Below are positions 34,701 to 42,233 of a stretch of 64,000 nt of DNA, piece by piece. The notes below the pieces were generated by a model, which saw only the letters and a list, made by a program, of their open reading frames with translations, made no database searches and was not told the origin of the DNA. The DNA is from Sanghuangporus weigelae (lineage: Eukaryota; Basidiomycota; Agaricomycetes; Hymenochaetales; Hymenochaetaceae), in NCBI GenBank assembly GCA_033182465.1, contig CP137329.1, positions 1,587,261 through 1,651,260 of the forward strand. Direction: 5' to 3'. Each line of letters opens with the position of its first letter. Position 1 is the stretch's first letter. The position numbers were made by a program, and so were the translations under genes.

Positions 34701-36995
34701 CGAGAAGGCTTCGTCAAGTTGAAGGAAGCCTTCACATCTGCACCTATGCTTGTACGACCCGATCACGAGAAACAATTTGTACTGGAAACAGATGCATCTA
34801 ACTTTGCGATGGGAGCAGTGCTCTCGCAAGAAAGTGACGATGGAATTTTGCATCCTATTGGATATTGGTCGAATACCTATCGAGACGCCGAGAACAACTA
34901 CCCAGTAATGGACAAGGAATTGCTGGCAATTGTCAAAGCTTTGAGCAATTGGCGACACCACTTGGAAGGAGCTAAACATGAAATTCGGGTAATTAGTGAT
35001 CAGGCAAACCTCCGGTATTTCATGGGAGCTAGAAAACTCAGTGGACGCCAGGCGAGATGGGCTACTTTTCTCAGCAGATTTCGATTCAGAATCGAGTATC
35101 GACCAGGAACCAAGAATTCAAGAGCGGATGCACTGTCACGACGGCCTGACTACGAACAAGGCGTTGAAGATGTACCAGAACAAGTCCTACTTCCCCCAGA
35201 GCTGTTCCGGAACCAAGAACTGCCCGTGCGCACTATACGGGTGTTTGAAATTACAGGAGGTTCGGAACTGGGAGAAAAGATTCGAGCAGGATACGAAAAG
35301 TCCAAGGAGCAAGAAATCGGGACTTTCGAAGAAGGATACTGGTGGAGGGATGGAAAATTGGTAATCCCACCAGTTGATGAAATTAAACAAGAATTAGTAC
35401 GACAGTGCCATGACGCTCCAGCAGCAGGACACCCGGGGATAGACAAGACTATCACGAAACTGGAACGAAGAGTATGGTGGCCAAAGATTAGGGAATGGGT
35501 CGAAGAATATGTGCGCACTTGCGATACGTGCCAACGGACGAAGGCAAGACGAGGAAAGACGCAACCGCCTTTACAACCGCTGCCAGTAATGAATCGGCCC
35601 TATGAAGAAATTACTATGGACTACGTCACCGGACTTCCAACTACGAGCAAAGGAAACAATGCAATACTAGTGGTAGTAGATCGGTTCTCAAAAATGGGAA
35701 CATTTATACCTACCACTGTAAATGCAAACTCGAAAACCACTGCTGACATGATGATCAAACATGTCTACAGCAAGGTTGGAACCCCAAAAACAGTAATTAG
35801 CGACAGGGGACCGCAGTTTGCAAGCCGATTTACCGAACAAGTGAACCAGGCCCTTGGAATCGAAACGAAGCTTAGTACGGCATATCATCCACAAACAGAC
35901 GGACAAACGGAACGAGTGAACCAGGAAATGGAACAGCTGCTAAGATGCTATTCCAGTCTGCAACAGGATGATTGGGACGAACATCTTCCTATGGCGGAAT
36001 TTGCCTATAACAGTCGAAGTCACTCAAGTACTGGGAAGTCACCGTTTGAAATGGTTTATGGGTTTCAGCCGGAAGTAGGATTTAAGCTTCCGATCCAAGG
36101 TACTCAAGACTATGTGGCAATGCGGATGAAGCATCAACAAGAAGCGTTGGAAGCACTTACTAAAGCACGAGATGCAATGAAGAAGTTTGCAGATAAACAC
36201 CGAGGCCCGATGCCGGAATTCGAGATCGGAGATAAGGTCATGTTAGATGGCCGAAATCTAACACTATTAGTCCCTACTAGGAAATTAGGTGACAGAAATA
36301 TTGGACCTTACAAGATCGTCGCGAAGCATGGGCCAGTCAACTACGAGCTGGACCTTCCAAAGGAACTGAGGATCCACCCGGTGTTTTACGCAGGACTATT
36401 AATTCCCTATCGAGAACGAAAAGATCCGACACAACGAACAAGACCACCACCAGAAGTCATTGCTGGAGAAGCCGAATACGAAGTAGAAGTAATTCGGGAC
36501 ATGAGGAAACGGCACAACACATGGGAATACCAGGTTAAATGGCTCGGCTACCCCGAAGAGGAAAATACCTGGGAACCTGTAGAAGGGCTACGCAACGCCC
36601 CCGAAAAATTGCGAGAGTATCACGAAAGGAACGGTTGGCCGGACGCCGTGAACCTTCCCTTTAGAAAGAAGGTTGCAGGAATTGTCGCTTTGGCGCAGAG
36701 ACTTCTGGATGTACGCAGAGCGGACGACTATTACCTGAGCACGCTTTATGGGAGAAAGGTGCTGCAGAGAACTAGACAACGAAGGAAATACGACAACAAG
36801 ACAGGTATAAAGCAACGAGATTTTGCCTATCCAGAATGGCACAAGCATCATTGGAGAGCTGCTAAACGGCCATTCACCCGAGCAAACGCTTTACCTATAC
36901 GAAGATACGATAGGATGGAAGGACTAGAGGAAGGACTCTCCTATAACGATTGGTATCATGCTGACTCGACGGATAGCGAGGTCAGTGAGGCTTAG
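31692..36995 (+). CDS. pol: Gypsy Pol polyprotein with chromodomain
   Basis: About 1,767 residues if read from the shift site; the first ATG is at 31,842. Protease has MIDSGSAITT (about 31,845). A long charged, low-complexity linker follows (about 32,160-33,650), unusually large for this family. RT includes YRIVIDYRGLN, STLDLRSGYNN, FGLMNAPAVFQ and the YLDDI catalytic motif (about 34,340). RNase H has LETDASNFAMGAVL and RADALSRRPD. The integrase zinc domain (H, H, CDTC, 35,405-35,530) precedes the core with TMDYVTGLP, VISDRGPQF and HPQTDGQTERVNQ, which contain the D,D,E residues. A chromodomain (about 36,475-36,630, WEYQVKWLGYPEEENTWEP) defines a chromovirus and is known in the family to direct integration to marked chromatin. 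A 120-residue basic tail follows. No internal stop. Confidence 0.95.
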   Translation, partial: GFLKSSQSPSGTDKGSKEVKRRWTIARPNSNHPTIPIDVIQGQRKVNLSAMIDSGSAITTISPTVVQSLGLKTVPAEGNYTIRNADGSINHGGWTRNVRAIVDTGITRGLMDIAVVDTHEDKFLIGNDWLEQYKPTIDWTKGTLSKGSKEVNFNGTARLRMIELTIASRRTRKRKRWRKAPKYAPQNWGRDAEDEREEEWETRVYYHSDMDSGHYTESEEEVEEPANLPPEGVPMEKTEIEPPIVFLSDMHPESKSVLHKEVGKWQFYTKDDIHRITLDRREFFDFNSLEEADQAVYNAMMRDIDKGSDSEMLYQWYGSMYGAHLQLQEIKKNAARQEETSTTTHEAQARVQAEIQGQMSVDSEGSDTKKGKRPSVPPKAGKPGHYASNPLRVRRQRSGGSGTDSNPVIRSIRVEWTPPSMHEGENDSTLAVQKQSVSFTTRNKRTSRSMRGREPQRTNALQRTRFGHLARSPTSREKGVTRPKTSFKGRLRPGKMVHPKGRVVPFQHRAEDSTPQASSRLALGAQVRPRRPWREAKMQGPAPTGKTNGKGSRSIRYAAIEQKLSQGQKSRQWLPPVDSVKQPHERVKGKVLERKAGSETVFKGNLGSHKPTTSMRVEDGSRLEALPKPSTWIRRLEQRQVASRRERLLKYNSIAQKYAQEKALDERMADHAGTQTLEDILPKEIWDFRDRFDKDAARRLPNSSQWDMKIELLPNAELPKPGPVYPLAPAEKRAVEEWIRDDLKKGWIRVVGNNVPANEKASTCAPVFVIAKKTLGKDGKPEYRIVIDYRGLNAVVIPDHQPMPLLHMLPDDLAHAKWFSTLDLRSGYNNVRIHPGHEKYAAFRTHMGVYQPLVMQFGLMNAPAVFQRAMNELFQDMIGQGILIYLDDIIIYAETKQEHWDLLAEVLRRLRKADFFCKPEKCYFAKQELDYLGFVVNQSGMQMDPYKVKAVQEWPDLSSKRDIRKFIGFANFYRKFIEGFAKIARPLTELMSGKKTFTWGDRQREGFVKLKEAFTSAPMLVRPDHEKQFVLETDASNFAMGAVLSQESDDGILHPIGYWSNTYRDAENNYPVMDKELLAIVKALSNWRHHLEGAKHEIRVISDQANLRYFMGARKLSGRQARWATFLSRFRFRIEYRPGTKNSRADALSRRPDYEQGVEDVPEQVLLPPELFRNQELPVRTIRVFEITGGSELGEKIRAGYEKSKEQEIGTFEEGYWWRDGKLVIPPVDEIKQELVRQCHDAPAAGHPGIDKTITKLERRVWWPKIREWVEEYVRTCDTCQRTKARRGKTQPPLQPLPVMNRPYEEITMDYVTGLPTTSKGNNAILVVVDRFSKMGTFIPTTVNANSKTTADMMIKHVYSKVGTPKTVISDRGPQFASRFTEQVNQALGIETKLSTAYHPQTDGQTERVNQEMEQLLRCYSSLQQDDWDEHLPMAEFAYNSRSHSSTGKSPFEMVYGFQPEVGFKLPIQGTQDYVAMRMKHQQEALEALTKARDAMKKFADKHRGPMPEFEIGDKVMLDGRNLTLLVPTRKLGDRNIGPYKIVAKHGPVNYELDLPKELRIHPVFYAGLLIPYRERKDPTQRTRPPPEVIAGEAEYEVEVIRDMRKRHNTWEYQVKWLGYPEEENTWEPVEGLRNAPEKLREYHERNGWPDAVNLPFRKKVAGIVALAQRLLDVRRADDYYLSTLYGRKVLQRTRQRRKYDNKTGIKQRDFAYPEWHKHHWRAAKRPFTRANALPIRRYDRMEGLEEGLSYNDWYHADSTDSEVSEA

Positions 36996-37222
36996 AGAAG
37001 AAGTACGACCCGGACACGTCGTTAAACTATCCCTAGCGTCAGAAATTGATGCTGGAAGGATATGATATATCCATTAACTATATCCTAGCCTGTTTGGAAG
37101 CAGCTAGTATGTTGGAGGCCGACACGGAATCGAGGCCCGGTAGGGAACCAAACGAAACAGCAAGATTATGGCTACCACAATTAATTGGATCCACACTCTC
37201 CTTGCAGTCCGAAGTGGATCTT

Positions 37223-37233
37223 AGGAGGAGGAA
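37223..37233 (+). other. Polypurine tract of the gypsy element
   Basis: AGGAGGAGGAA lies directly before the 3' LTR, the expected primer position for plus-strand DNA synthesis. Confidence 0.8.
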
Positions 37234-38772
37234 TGTTACAAAAATTGTGGTTATCTAATACGGCGTGGGCTAAATTTTACACACCGAGTTGCGATGCCAA
37301 ATCAAGACTATTTCGAAAGGCTACTACGGCAGAACAGTGGTGGCGACTCAAGAGTAGCAAACCACGGATCGTCTGGAGAAGACACGGAGGACTCTAATGA
37401 TTTGCAATTAGGACTAACTAATATGCACATTGGACATACTCCACCGCCGGAACGCAGTCTGGCGGCGATGGAAGAAAGAAATGTCGCAAGGTATACGGAA
37501 CTCCTGCAACGAAGACATTATCGGCGTGGTGCAACTAGAAGATTTGTACACGAGAGCTTGGTGTGCGCCAATTGTTACTTGGCCTACCAACGAAGCTGGG
37601 TACTTGCGGAATGGCTCATGAAGAACTTCACGGAACGGTTAGTGTCGAGGGAAGCAGCCGATGTCAAGATTCGGCATAAGCCCGGACCCTCGGAACGAAC
37701 AGAAGACCAACCATTACCGAACCGCGGAATGAGCGCATACGACCATGAGGTATCCATATGGCTTAGCGATAGGGATGTCTATGCATTGAAGGTCGGCGTG
37801 CGAGCTTGGATCAATCAGCATCGGCACCAGACCTTGTGCAGTCACACGGCAGTGGAAGTAGATTGGCCAGTTTACAAGCGGCCACCTTCGGACATTGAAC
37901 ATCTTACGGAAGAAGCGATAGAACGCTTGATGCAGGCTTGGCGAGCGTCAGAGCCAGGGGTAATTACAGTTGATGAGTGGAATGGCCGCGAGCACTTTGG
38001 ACAGAGGCTACGGCTAACCACGGGCCCAGGACTACAACTATCGGACATCGAAGTCGCGGCGAGGCACAGAAGGAGTGTAGCGGAGTACACTCGTGCGCCG
38101 GGAGAAGATCGGCAAGCTCTGCCGATCTCTAACCCTGATATCACTATCTCCCCCATGATCGAGGATTAAGCGGCAGAAGCTCGGCCTGGGAACGGAGCGC
38201 CAGAGAAGCGATAGCTTGGCAACTATCATGGGAACCCGTCTGGGAACGGAGAAGGATCGCGGGGTAAAGATAAGGAGAGATTAACATGTGATAACGATTG
38301 CAGATCGGAGGAAGCACGGAAGAAGCTTCTCGAAGCATCGGGGTAGTAGGACTCAAACAAACCCTCCTAATATGGTAGAAGTATTGTGATTCAACACTAG
38401 AGGAAAGTATCGGTGTTGGCACCAGAGTAGAGTACTGGTGTCAGAGAAAACATATTGTCTAGACCAATAGCAAGGCTGTAGTCGGTAGTAATAGGTAGTC
38501 GGTACTATTTAGTAAATAGGTTATTTAAGGGCCAGCTGAGCGGGGCATTGTCCCTCAGCAAAATTATTTTGTACTCTCAATCGAAAACTGTACCCTTTGA
38601 TTGAAACCCTGTTCCACTACTGAGGTCAAGCTTGAGCCTATCGCTCGCTTCTAAAGTAGTACATCTATAACCTTCGTTCCGTCTCCAATCAATTATCATC
38701 AGAAGGAATAAGCAGGGACTTGTTCCGGTACGCTTAGACTGACCACCTCGTCTAAAAACACTGGTCCTAACA
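37234..38772 (+). repeat. 3' LTR of the gypsy element
   Basis: Direct copy of 26,571-28,109 of equal length, preceded by a GGAGGAGGAA purine tract and followed by the AACGC duplication. Confidence 0.95.
37294..38169 (+). CDS. Open frame encoded within the 3' LTR
   Basis: Identical 291-residue frame to that at 26,631-27,506. Here it lies about 300 bp downstream of the pol stop codon on the same strand, so in the full-length retrotransposon RNA it would be a 3' accessory frame. No domain recognised. Whether it is translated cannot be told from sequence. Confidence 0.5.
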   Translation: MPNQDYFERLLRQNSGGDSRVANHGSSGEDTEDSNDLQLGLTNMHIGHTPPPERSLAAMEERNVARYTELLQRRHYRRGATRRFVHESLVCANCYLAYQRSWVLAEWLMKNFTERLVSREAADVKIRHKPGPSERTEDQPLPNRGMSAYDHEVSIWLSDRDVYALKVGVRAWINQHRHQTLCSHTAVEVDWPVYKRPPSDIEHLTEEAIERLMQAWRASEPGVITVDEWNGREHFGQRLRLTTGPGLQLSDIEVAARHRRSVAEYTRAPGEDRQALPISNPDITISPMIED

Positions 38773-39265
38773 AACGCGTGGGAAGCGCTCGAGGAAGGAT
38801 TCCGAGGATGGGCTTCTCCCGAGATTGATGGTGGCGGTGCAAAGGCTAAATCGACTCTCCGGCTCAACTGTGAGCTCTGGACTAAAGCCGACTTACACAA
38901 GGCACGAGAACTAATCTAACTAAGGCTACGCTAGTCGAACCACCAACTTGAACGTGACTAATCGACCGTGCTAACTCACTGGGAAGCGACGGCAGCCGAT
39001 CTCACTCGGAGTCTAAAGTGTCGGAACGCGGCGTAACGATTCAAAACGTGATATGAAGGACGGGGACGGTAGCTGAGCGACCTTAACGTGATACAAGAGA
39101 CGGAGGGACTTTACGGTGATGGAAAGGGATAATATGGTGTCCTTTTCCGACGACAGTGGAGAGGGGAAGGTGTTCCGAGACCGAAAGCACGCGGCACGCT
39201 AAATAACTGGGTTACGAGCGAAACCAGCGAAACCGATCGGAACACGCAATGAAGTTTCGATCCGG

Positions 39266-39538
39266 ATGACAGAGACAGGATGGGTCCTTTATACGAACCA
39301 GGCGAACTATACGAACGTACGAACAGCTCTGCTGCGAAGAGAGGTCACCGATCGACTGTACAGAACACGAAATATCGTATATTATGCTTTAGAGACAAGA
39401 GAGTTTTTCTACGAACAAGAAGAACTCGAAGCTGGGGGACTAGAGATGGTCCCAGAACTCCCCCCTCCCCACTACGAGAGTCGTGCTAAATTTATACTAA
39501 GTGTCCAAACTGAGCCTCCCATCGGTCAGAAAACATAA
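39266..39538 (+). CDS. Small hypothetical ORF in the LTR-like sequence
   Basis: A 90-residue frame in the roughly 3-kb LTR-like element: Tyr-, Arg- and Glu-rich (LYTNQANYTNVRTALLRR). No domain seen. It may be a remnant of a longer LTR-encoded frame. Weak evidence for being a real gene. Confidence 0.25.
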   Translation: MTETGWVLYTNQANYTNVRTALLRREVTDRLYRTRNIVYYALETREFFYEQEELEAGGLEMVPELPPPHYESRAKFILSVQTEPPIGQKT

Positions 39539-40389
39539 GCCATAAGAAAAAGGGGAACGCATATCACTTATCCACCATGGAGAGGGGCGCATATGAATGG
39601 TTAAGGGACACATAAAACAGAAAGAAACAATACTAAGCATGGTCGGAACGAGAGCATAAAGAAATAAACGGGACGCATTTAGAAAGGTGAGATCATAAGC
39701 GAAGCCTTCGGAACCGGGTGTCTTTGAGCGGAATGAGTCGGAACTTGGGGAAAAGACTTGGAAAGACCTCGGCTAGCCTTACAGGGCAAATCTGCAACGT
39801 TTTGATTGGGAGAGGGACTGTGGACGACGCTGCAGGGTCAAATCTCTTTGTCAGGAGTACGGATCCGGGATCCGGAGACTTGTGATTGACGCGTGTAGGA
39901 TCGTCGCGTGATTCTTCCGCCGTGTCTTATATGATGGCCGATCACGGAACGGTGCACGTGCCATTTAGACTATGGCGTTCTTGCTAAGTCCCCTCGCTCC
40001 AGCGAAACCAGTCGGAACCGGGCGAAACCAGTCGGAATACCGCGGAACTGGTCGTAACGACTTCGTACACTCCCAAGCTTTAGTCTTACTCTTCAGCGAT
40101 CGAGCGGCCTAGGCAACAGTAACCCGTTACCACCCGAGCGCTAGAAGTACCGAAGCGGATACGTAATCCCGCTAACAGCTAACACCGCCGACCGCCTATT
40201 ACCGCGGACTACCACTCTAACACCGCCGACCAAGCAACCAGAGCGACCTCGATCAAAAGAAGCGATCAAACTTCTTAGAAGTCCAGAAGCACAACTACTA
40301 AAGCCTAAATGCTAAAAGGCTAAAGGCTAATAAGGTTTATAGAGACCTCACTGGCATTTCAGCACTGTCAAGTCTGTGCACGAGTTTAC

Positions 40390-40980
40390 ATGGTCCTTTA
40401 TGAAGTATACTACTTAGTATGCACGGCAACAGTTGGTACACGCGACTGTCACATCGAAACCGAGCGACACCTTCAAGATACAATGCATTCCAATCCACCA
40501 AGCCCAGTAGTACCCAAGAAACGAGAGGAACTCACAATTACAACTCGAACCCCTCGAACTGCGAACCCGATAACTTGGAGAATGATTGGATGGTATAGAC
40601 CAGAGTTGCACACACCATGTCCAGCATCTACGATACAGGCAAACCTTTATTTACCGAGAGATGCGAACCTGGAGACCAAGCAATTACAACTCCTTATACA
40701 ACGAAGGATATGGCACTACATTCGAGATATACGATACAAAGGCAAAGCATGGCTAGTCACTAGAACCCAGCAGAACCCGCCAGCAGAGCTTATGCAGTTC
40801 ATGATATGCCTTGGACCATACTCTACACCAACCCGACACCTTAACACTGACGTGCGAGTAATGCTTACCCTTGCTGGACCTCGAGATGAATTCCAAAGAA
40901 TCACATACCGAGCAGCCTACATCGCTCCAAGAGCAAAGATGCCACTCAATGACGGCAATGACATCGTTATGGAGTACTGA
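40390..40980 (+). CDS. Hypothetical ORF in the LTR-like sequence
   Basis: A 196-residue frame lying about 520 bp before the end of the LTR-like element, in a position comparable to the ORF inside the gypsy LTRs. It contains ANPITWRMIGWYRPELHTP and QLLIQRRIWHYIRDIRYKG, with a composition like a globular protein. An ATG at 40,480 (MHSNPPSPVVPKK) may be the true start. No recognised domain. It suggests that long-LTR gypsy families in this genome commonly carry frames in their LTRs. Confidence 0.35.
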   Translation: MVLYEVYYLVCTATVGTRDCHIETERHLQDTMHSNPPSPVVPKKREELTITTRTPRTANPITWRMIGWYRPELHTPCPASTIQANLYLPRDANLETKQLQLLIQRRIWHYIRDIRYKGKAWLVTRTQQNPPAELMQFMICLGPYSTPTRHLNTDVRVMLTLAGPRDEFQRITYRAAYIAPRAKMPLNDGNDIVMEY

Positions 40981-41515
40981 CAGTGGAGCATTCCACATCG
41001 GAGCACCACCTCTATTGTCTCAGTCAGCAACCCCACAGAATTCTGTCCTAGTGGAGACAACCTTACAAAGATTGGAGCAAAGTGGAGTGAAGCGCAGCAG
41101 GATGACAAAAGGACAGATGTAATGGTGGAGAAAAGTGGAGTAAAGTGGAGACAGGATGAGTAAGAAATAGGACGGAAAATGGAATATCTAGGAGCATAAA
41201 TAGTTGTAGGATTAGACCCTCATTTCCCCATCTTTCGATCCTCTTAACACACTGGTGTAAAGCTTGCCCTACAGCGAGCTATTACTGTGTGCTTTGTACT
41301 ATCACGCCTCTTGGAAATCCCAATCTGCTTTACTATCACCTTGTATCTGAAAGCATCCATAACTCGGACCGCGACTAAGAAGGCTAGTAAGGGACCACGT
41401 GGTACAGCCAGACGTGGGTAGATAAGATCACCTCTGCACAACACACCGCTGCTTAGGCAAAAGGATCGAACCGGTGTAACCCCGGGCCTACTCCCTAACA
41501 GAATCACTTGTTCAG

Positions 41516-42034
41516 CCCAGCTCACCAGTGGATGCTGAGGCCTTAGCTAGTACACAAACCTAGTCTATTATATATAAAATGAATTTACATGCATGAATCT
41601 GGCCTGTAAGAATTTTTCCTGGAGCCTGGGAGGCTAGGGGGAAATGATGAGTTTTGAGTGATTCAGGCATGCCTCAAAGCAACACATTCTGGTACACAAT
41701 TCAACTCAAACTCAGTCTGTAAATTCATTTTATAATCATATTATCATTCTGGATAGCTTTAGGGAGGTGCTGGACCAGCAGGGATCACAGAAAAAAATGC
41801 ACATGCAAGGAAGAGGCAAAAACCGATATTTTCGCCATTTTTGGGTCATTTTTTGCTCTATTTTCTCGATTATTTTTTTGAAATTAAAGCCCTTTCAAAA
41901 AGATGAATTTAGCAACTTAGATGATGTGAAACCGTTGAGATTTGGGTGAGATATGATTTTATCTGTGTTTTGAGGCTCTCATGGTGAGAAAAGTGGTGAA
42001 ATCACGTGATTGCCAACAATTTTGCAACTAGCTG
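41516..42034 (-). repeat. Right inverted arm of the foldback element
   Basis: Inverted copy of 25,736-26,254, equal in length, ending GCAACTAGCTG before the TA flank. Confidence 0.9.
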
Positions 42035-42036
42035 TA

Positions 42037-42233
42037 AATCTCGGCCTCATGGGGACTTAAAATTTAGCTAAGCATCTCGTCAGGGATGAAATTTAAAATC
42101 TCTTTGTTAGGATCTCAATGTGTCTGAAATCTTCCACGAGACGCTAAATCTTATTGGATACGAGATATAAAATTTAATTGATGCATCTCGTAAACACCGA
42201 GATTTTGACACACTCATTGCGCGATCAATGCGC
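42037..42233 (+). repeat. Left inverted arm, outer part
   Basis: Reverse complement of about 46,490-46,689. Rich in ATCTCG motifs (GATGCATCTCGTAAACACCG). It is cut at GCGC by the insertion and continues at 45,005. Confidence 0.85.

Larger units (their letters stand above)
26571..38772 (+). mobile_element. Ty3/gypsy chromovirus with long LTRs and extra ORFs, apparently intact
   Basis: A 12,202-bp element with two 1,539-bp LTRs (TGTTAC...CTAACA), flanked by the 5-bp duplication AACGC (26,566-26,570 and 38,773-38,777). LTR reading frames are identical residue for residue, so insertion is very recent. Internal order is two extra overlapping frames, gag, pol with protease, RT, RNase H and integrase, then a chromodomain, which identifies the chromovirus branch. 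A purine tract (37,223-37,233) precedes the 3' LTR. No stop interrupts pol, so it may be active. The sequence right after the 5' LTR does not resemble the usual initiator-tRNA primer site. Confidence 0.95.
26291..41500. mobile_element. Probable solo LTR (about 3 kb) interrupted by the gypsy element
   Basis: Sequence starting TGAAAGG at 26,291 and ending CCCTAACA at 41,500 is bounded by the 5-bp duplication GAATC (26,286-26,290 and 41,501-41,505) inside the loop of the foldback element. Removing the nested gypsy element and its duplication leaves about 3.0 kb with TG...CA ends. I find no direct terminal repeat within it, which favours a solo LTR. It has CATAAATAG near 41,196 as a possible TATA box, and two open frames (39,266-39,538 and 40,390-40,980). 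General layout resembles the 1,539-bp gypsy LTR, suggesting a related long-LTR family. Confidence 0.7.
25736..42034. mobile_element. Foldback element with 519-bp inverted arms, split by nested LTR insertions
   Basis: The 519 bp at 25,736-26,254 recur in reverse complement at 41,516-42,034 with few differences. The ends are CAGCTAGTTGC...GCAACTAGCTG and each is flanked by TA (25,734-25,735 and 42,035-42,036). After subtracting the LTR-type insertion at 26,291-41,500 only about 40 bp separate the arms, so the original element was about 1.08 kb and almost entirely palindromic. It carries no gene. TA flanks suggest Tc1/mariner-type mobilisation. It sits about 50 bp past the CSE1 stop codon, so it probably overlaps the CSE1 3' untranslated region. 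Confidence 0.85.

Noticed and set aside
40120-40260. Repeat array of ACCGCCGACC units
   Set aside because: Only two or three imperfect occurrences, not a tandem array.
25736-42034. One giant 16-kb autonomous DNA transposon with gypsy genes as cargo
   Set aside because: Target duplications GAATC and AACGC show stepwise nested insertions; the inverted-arm element itself codes for nothing.
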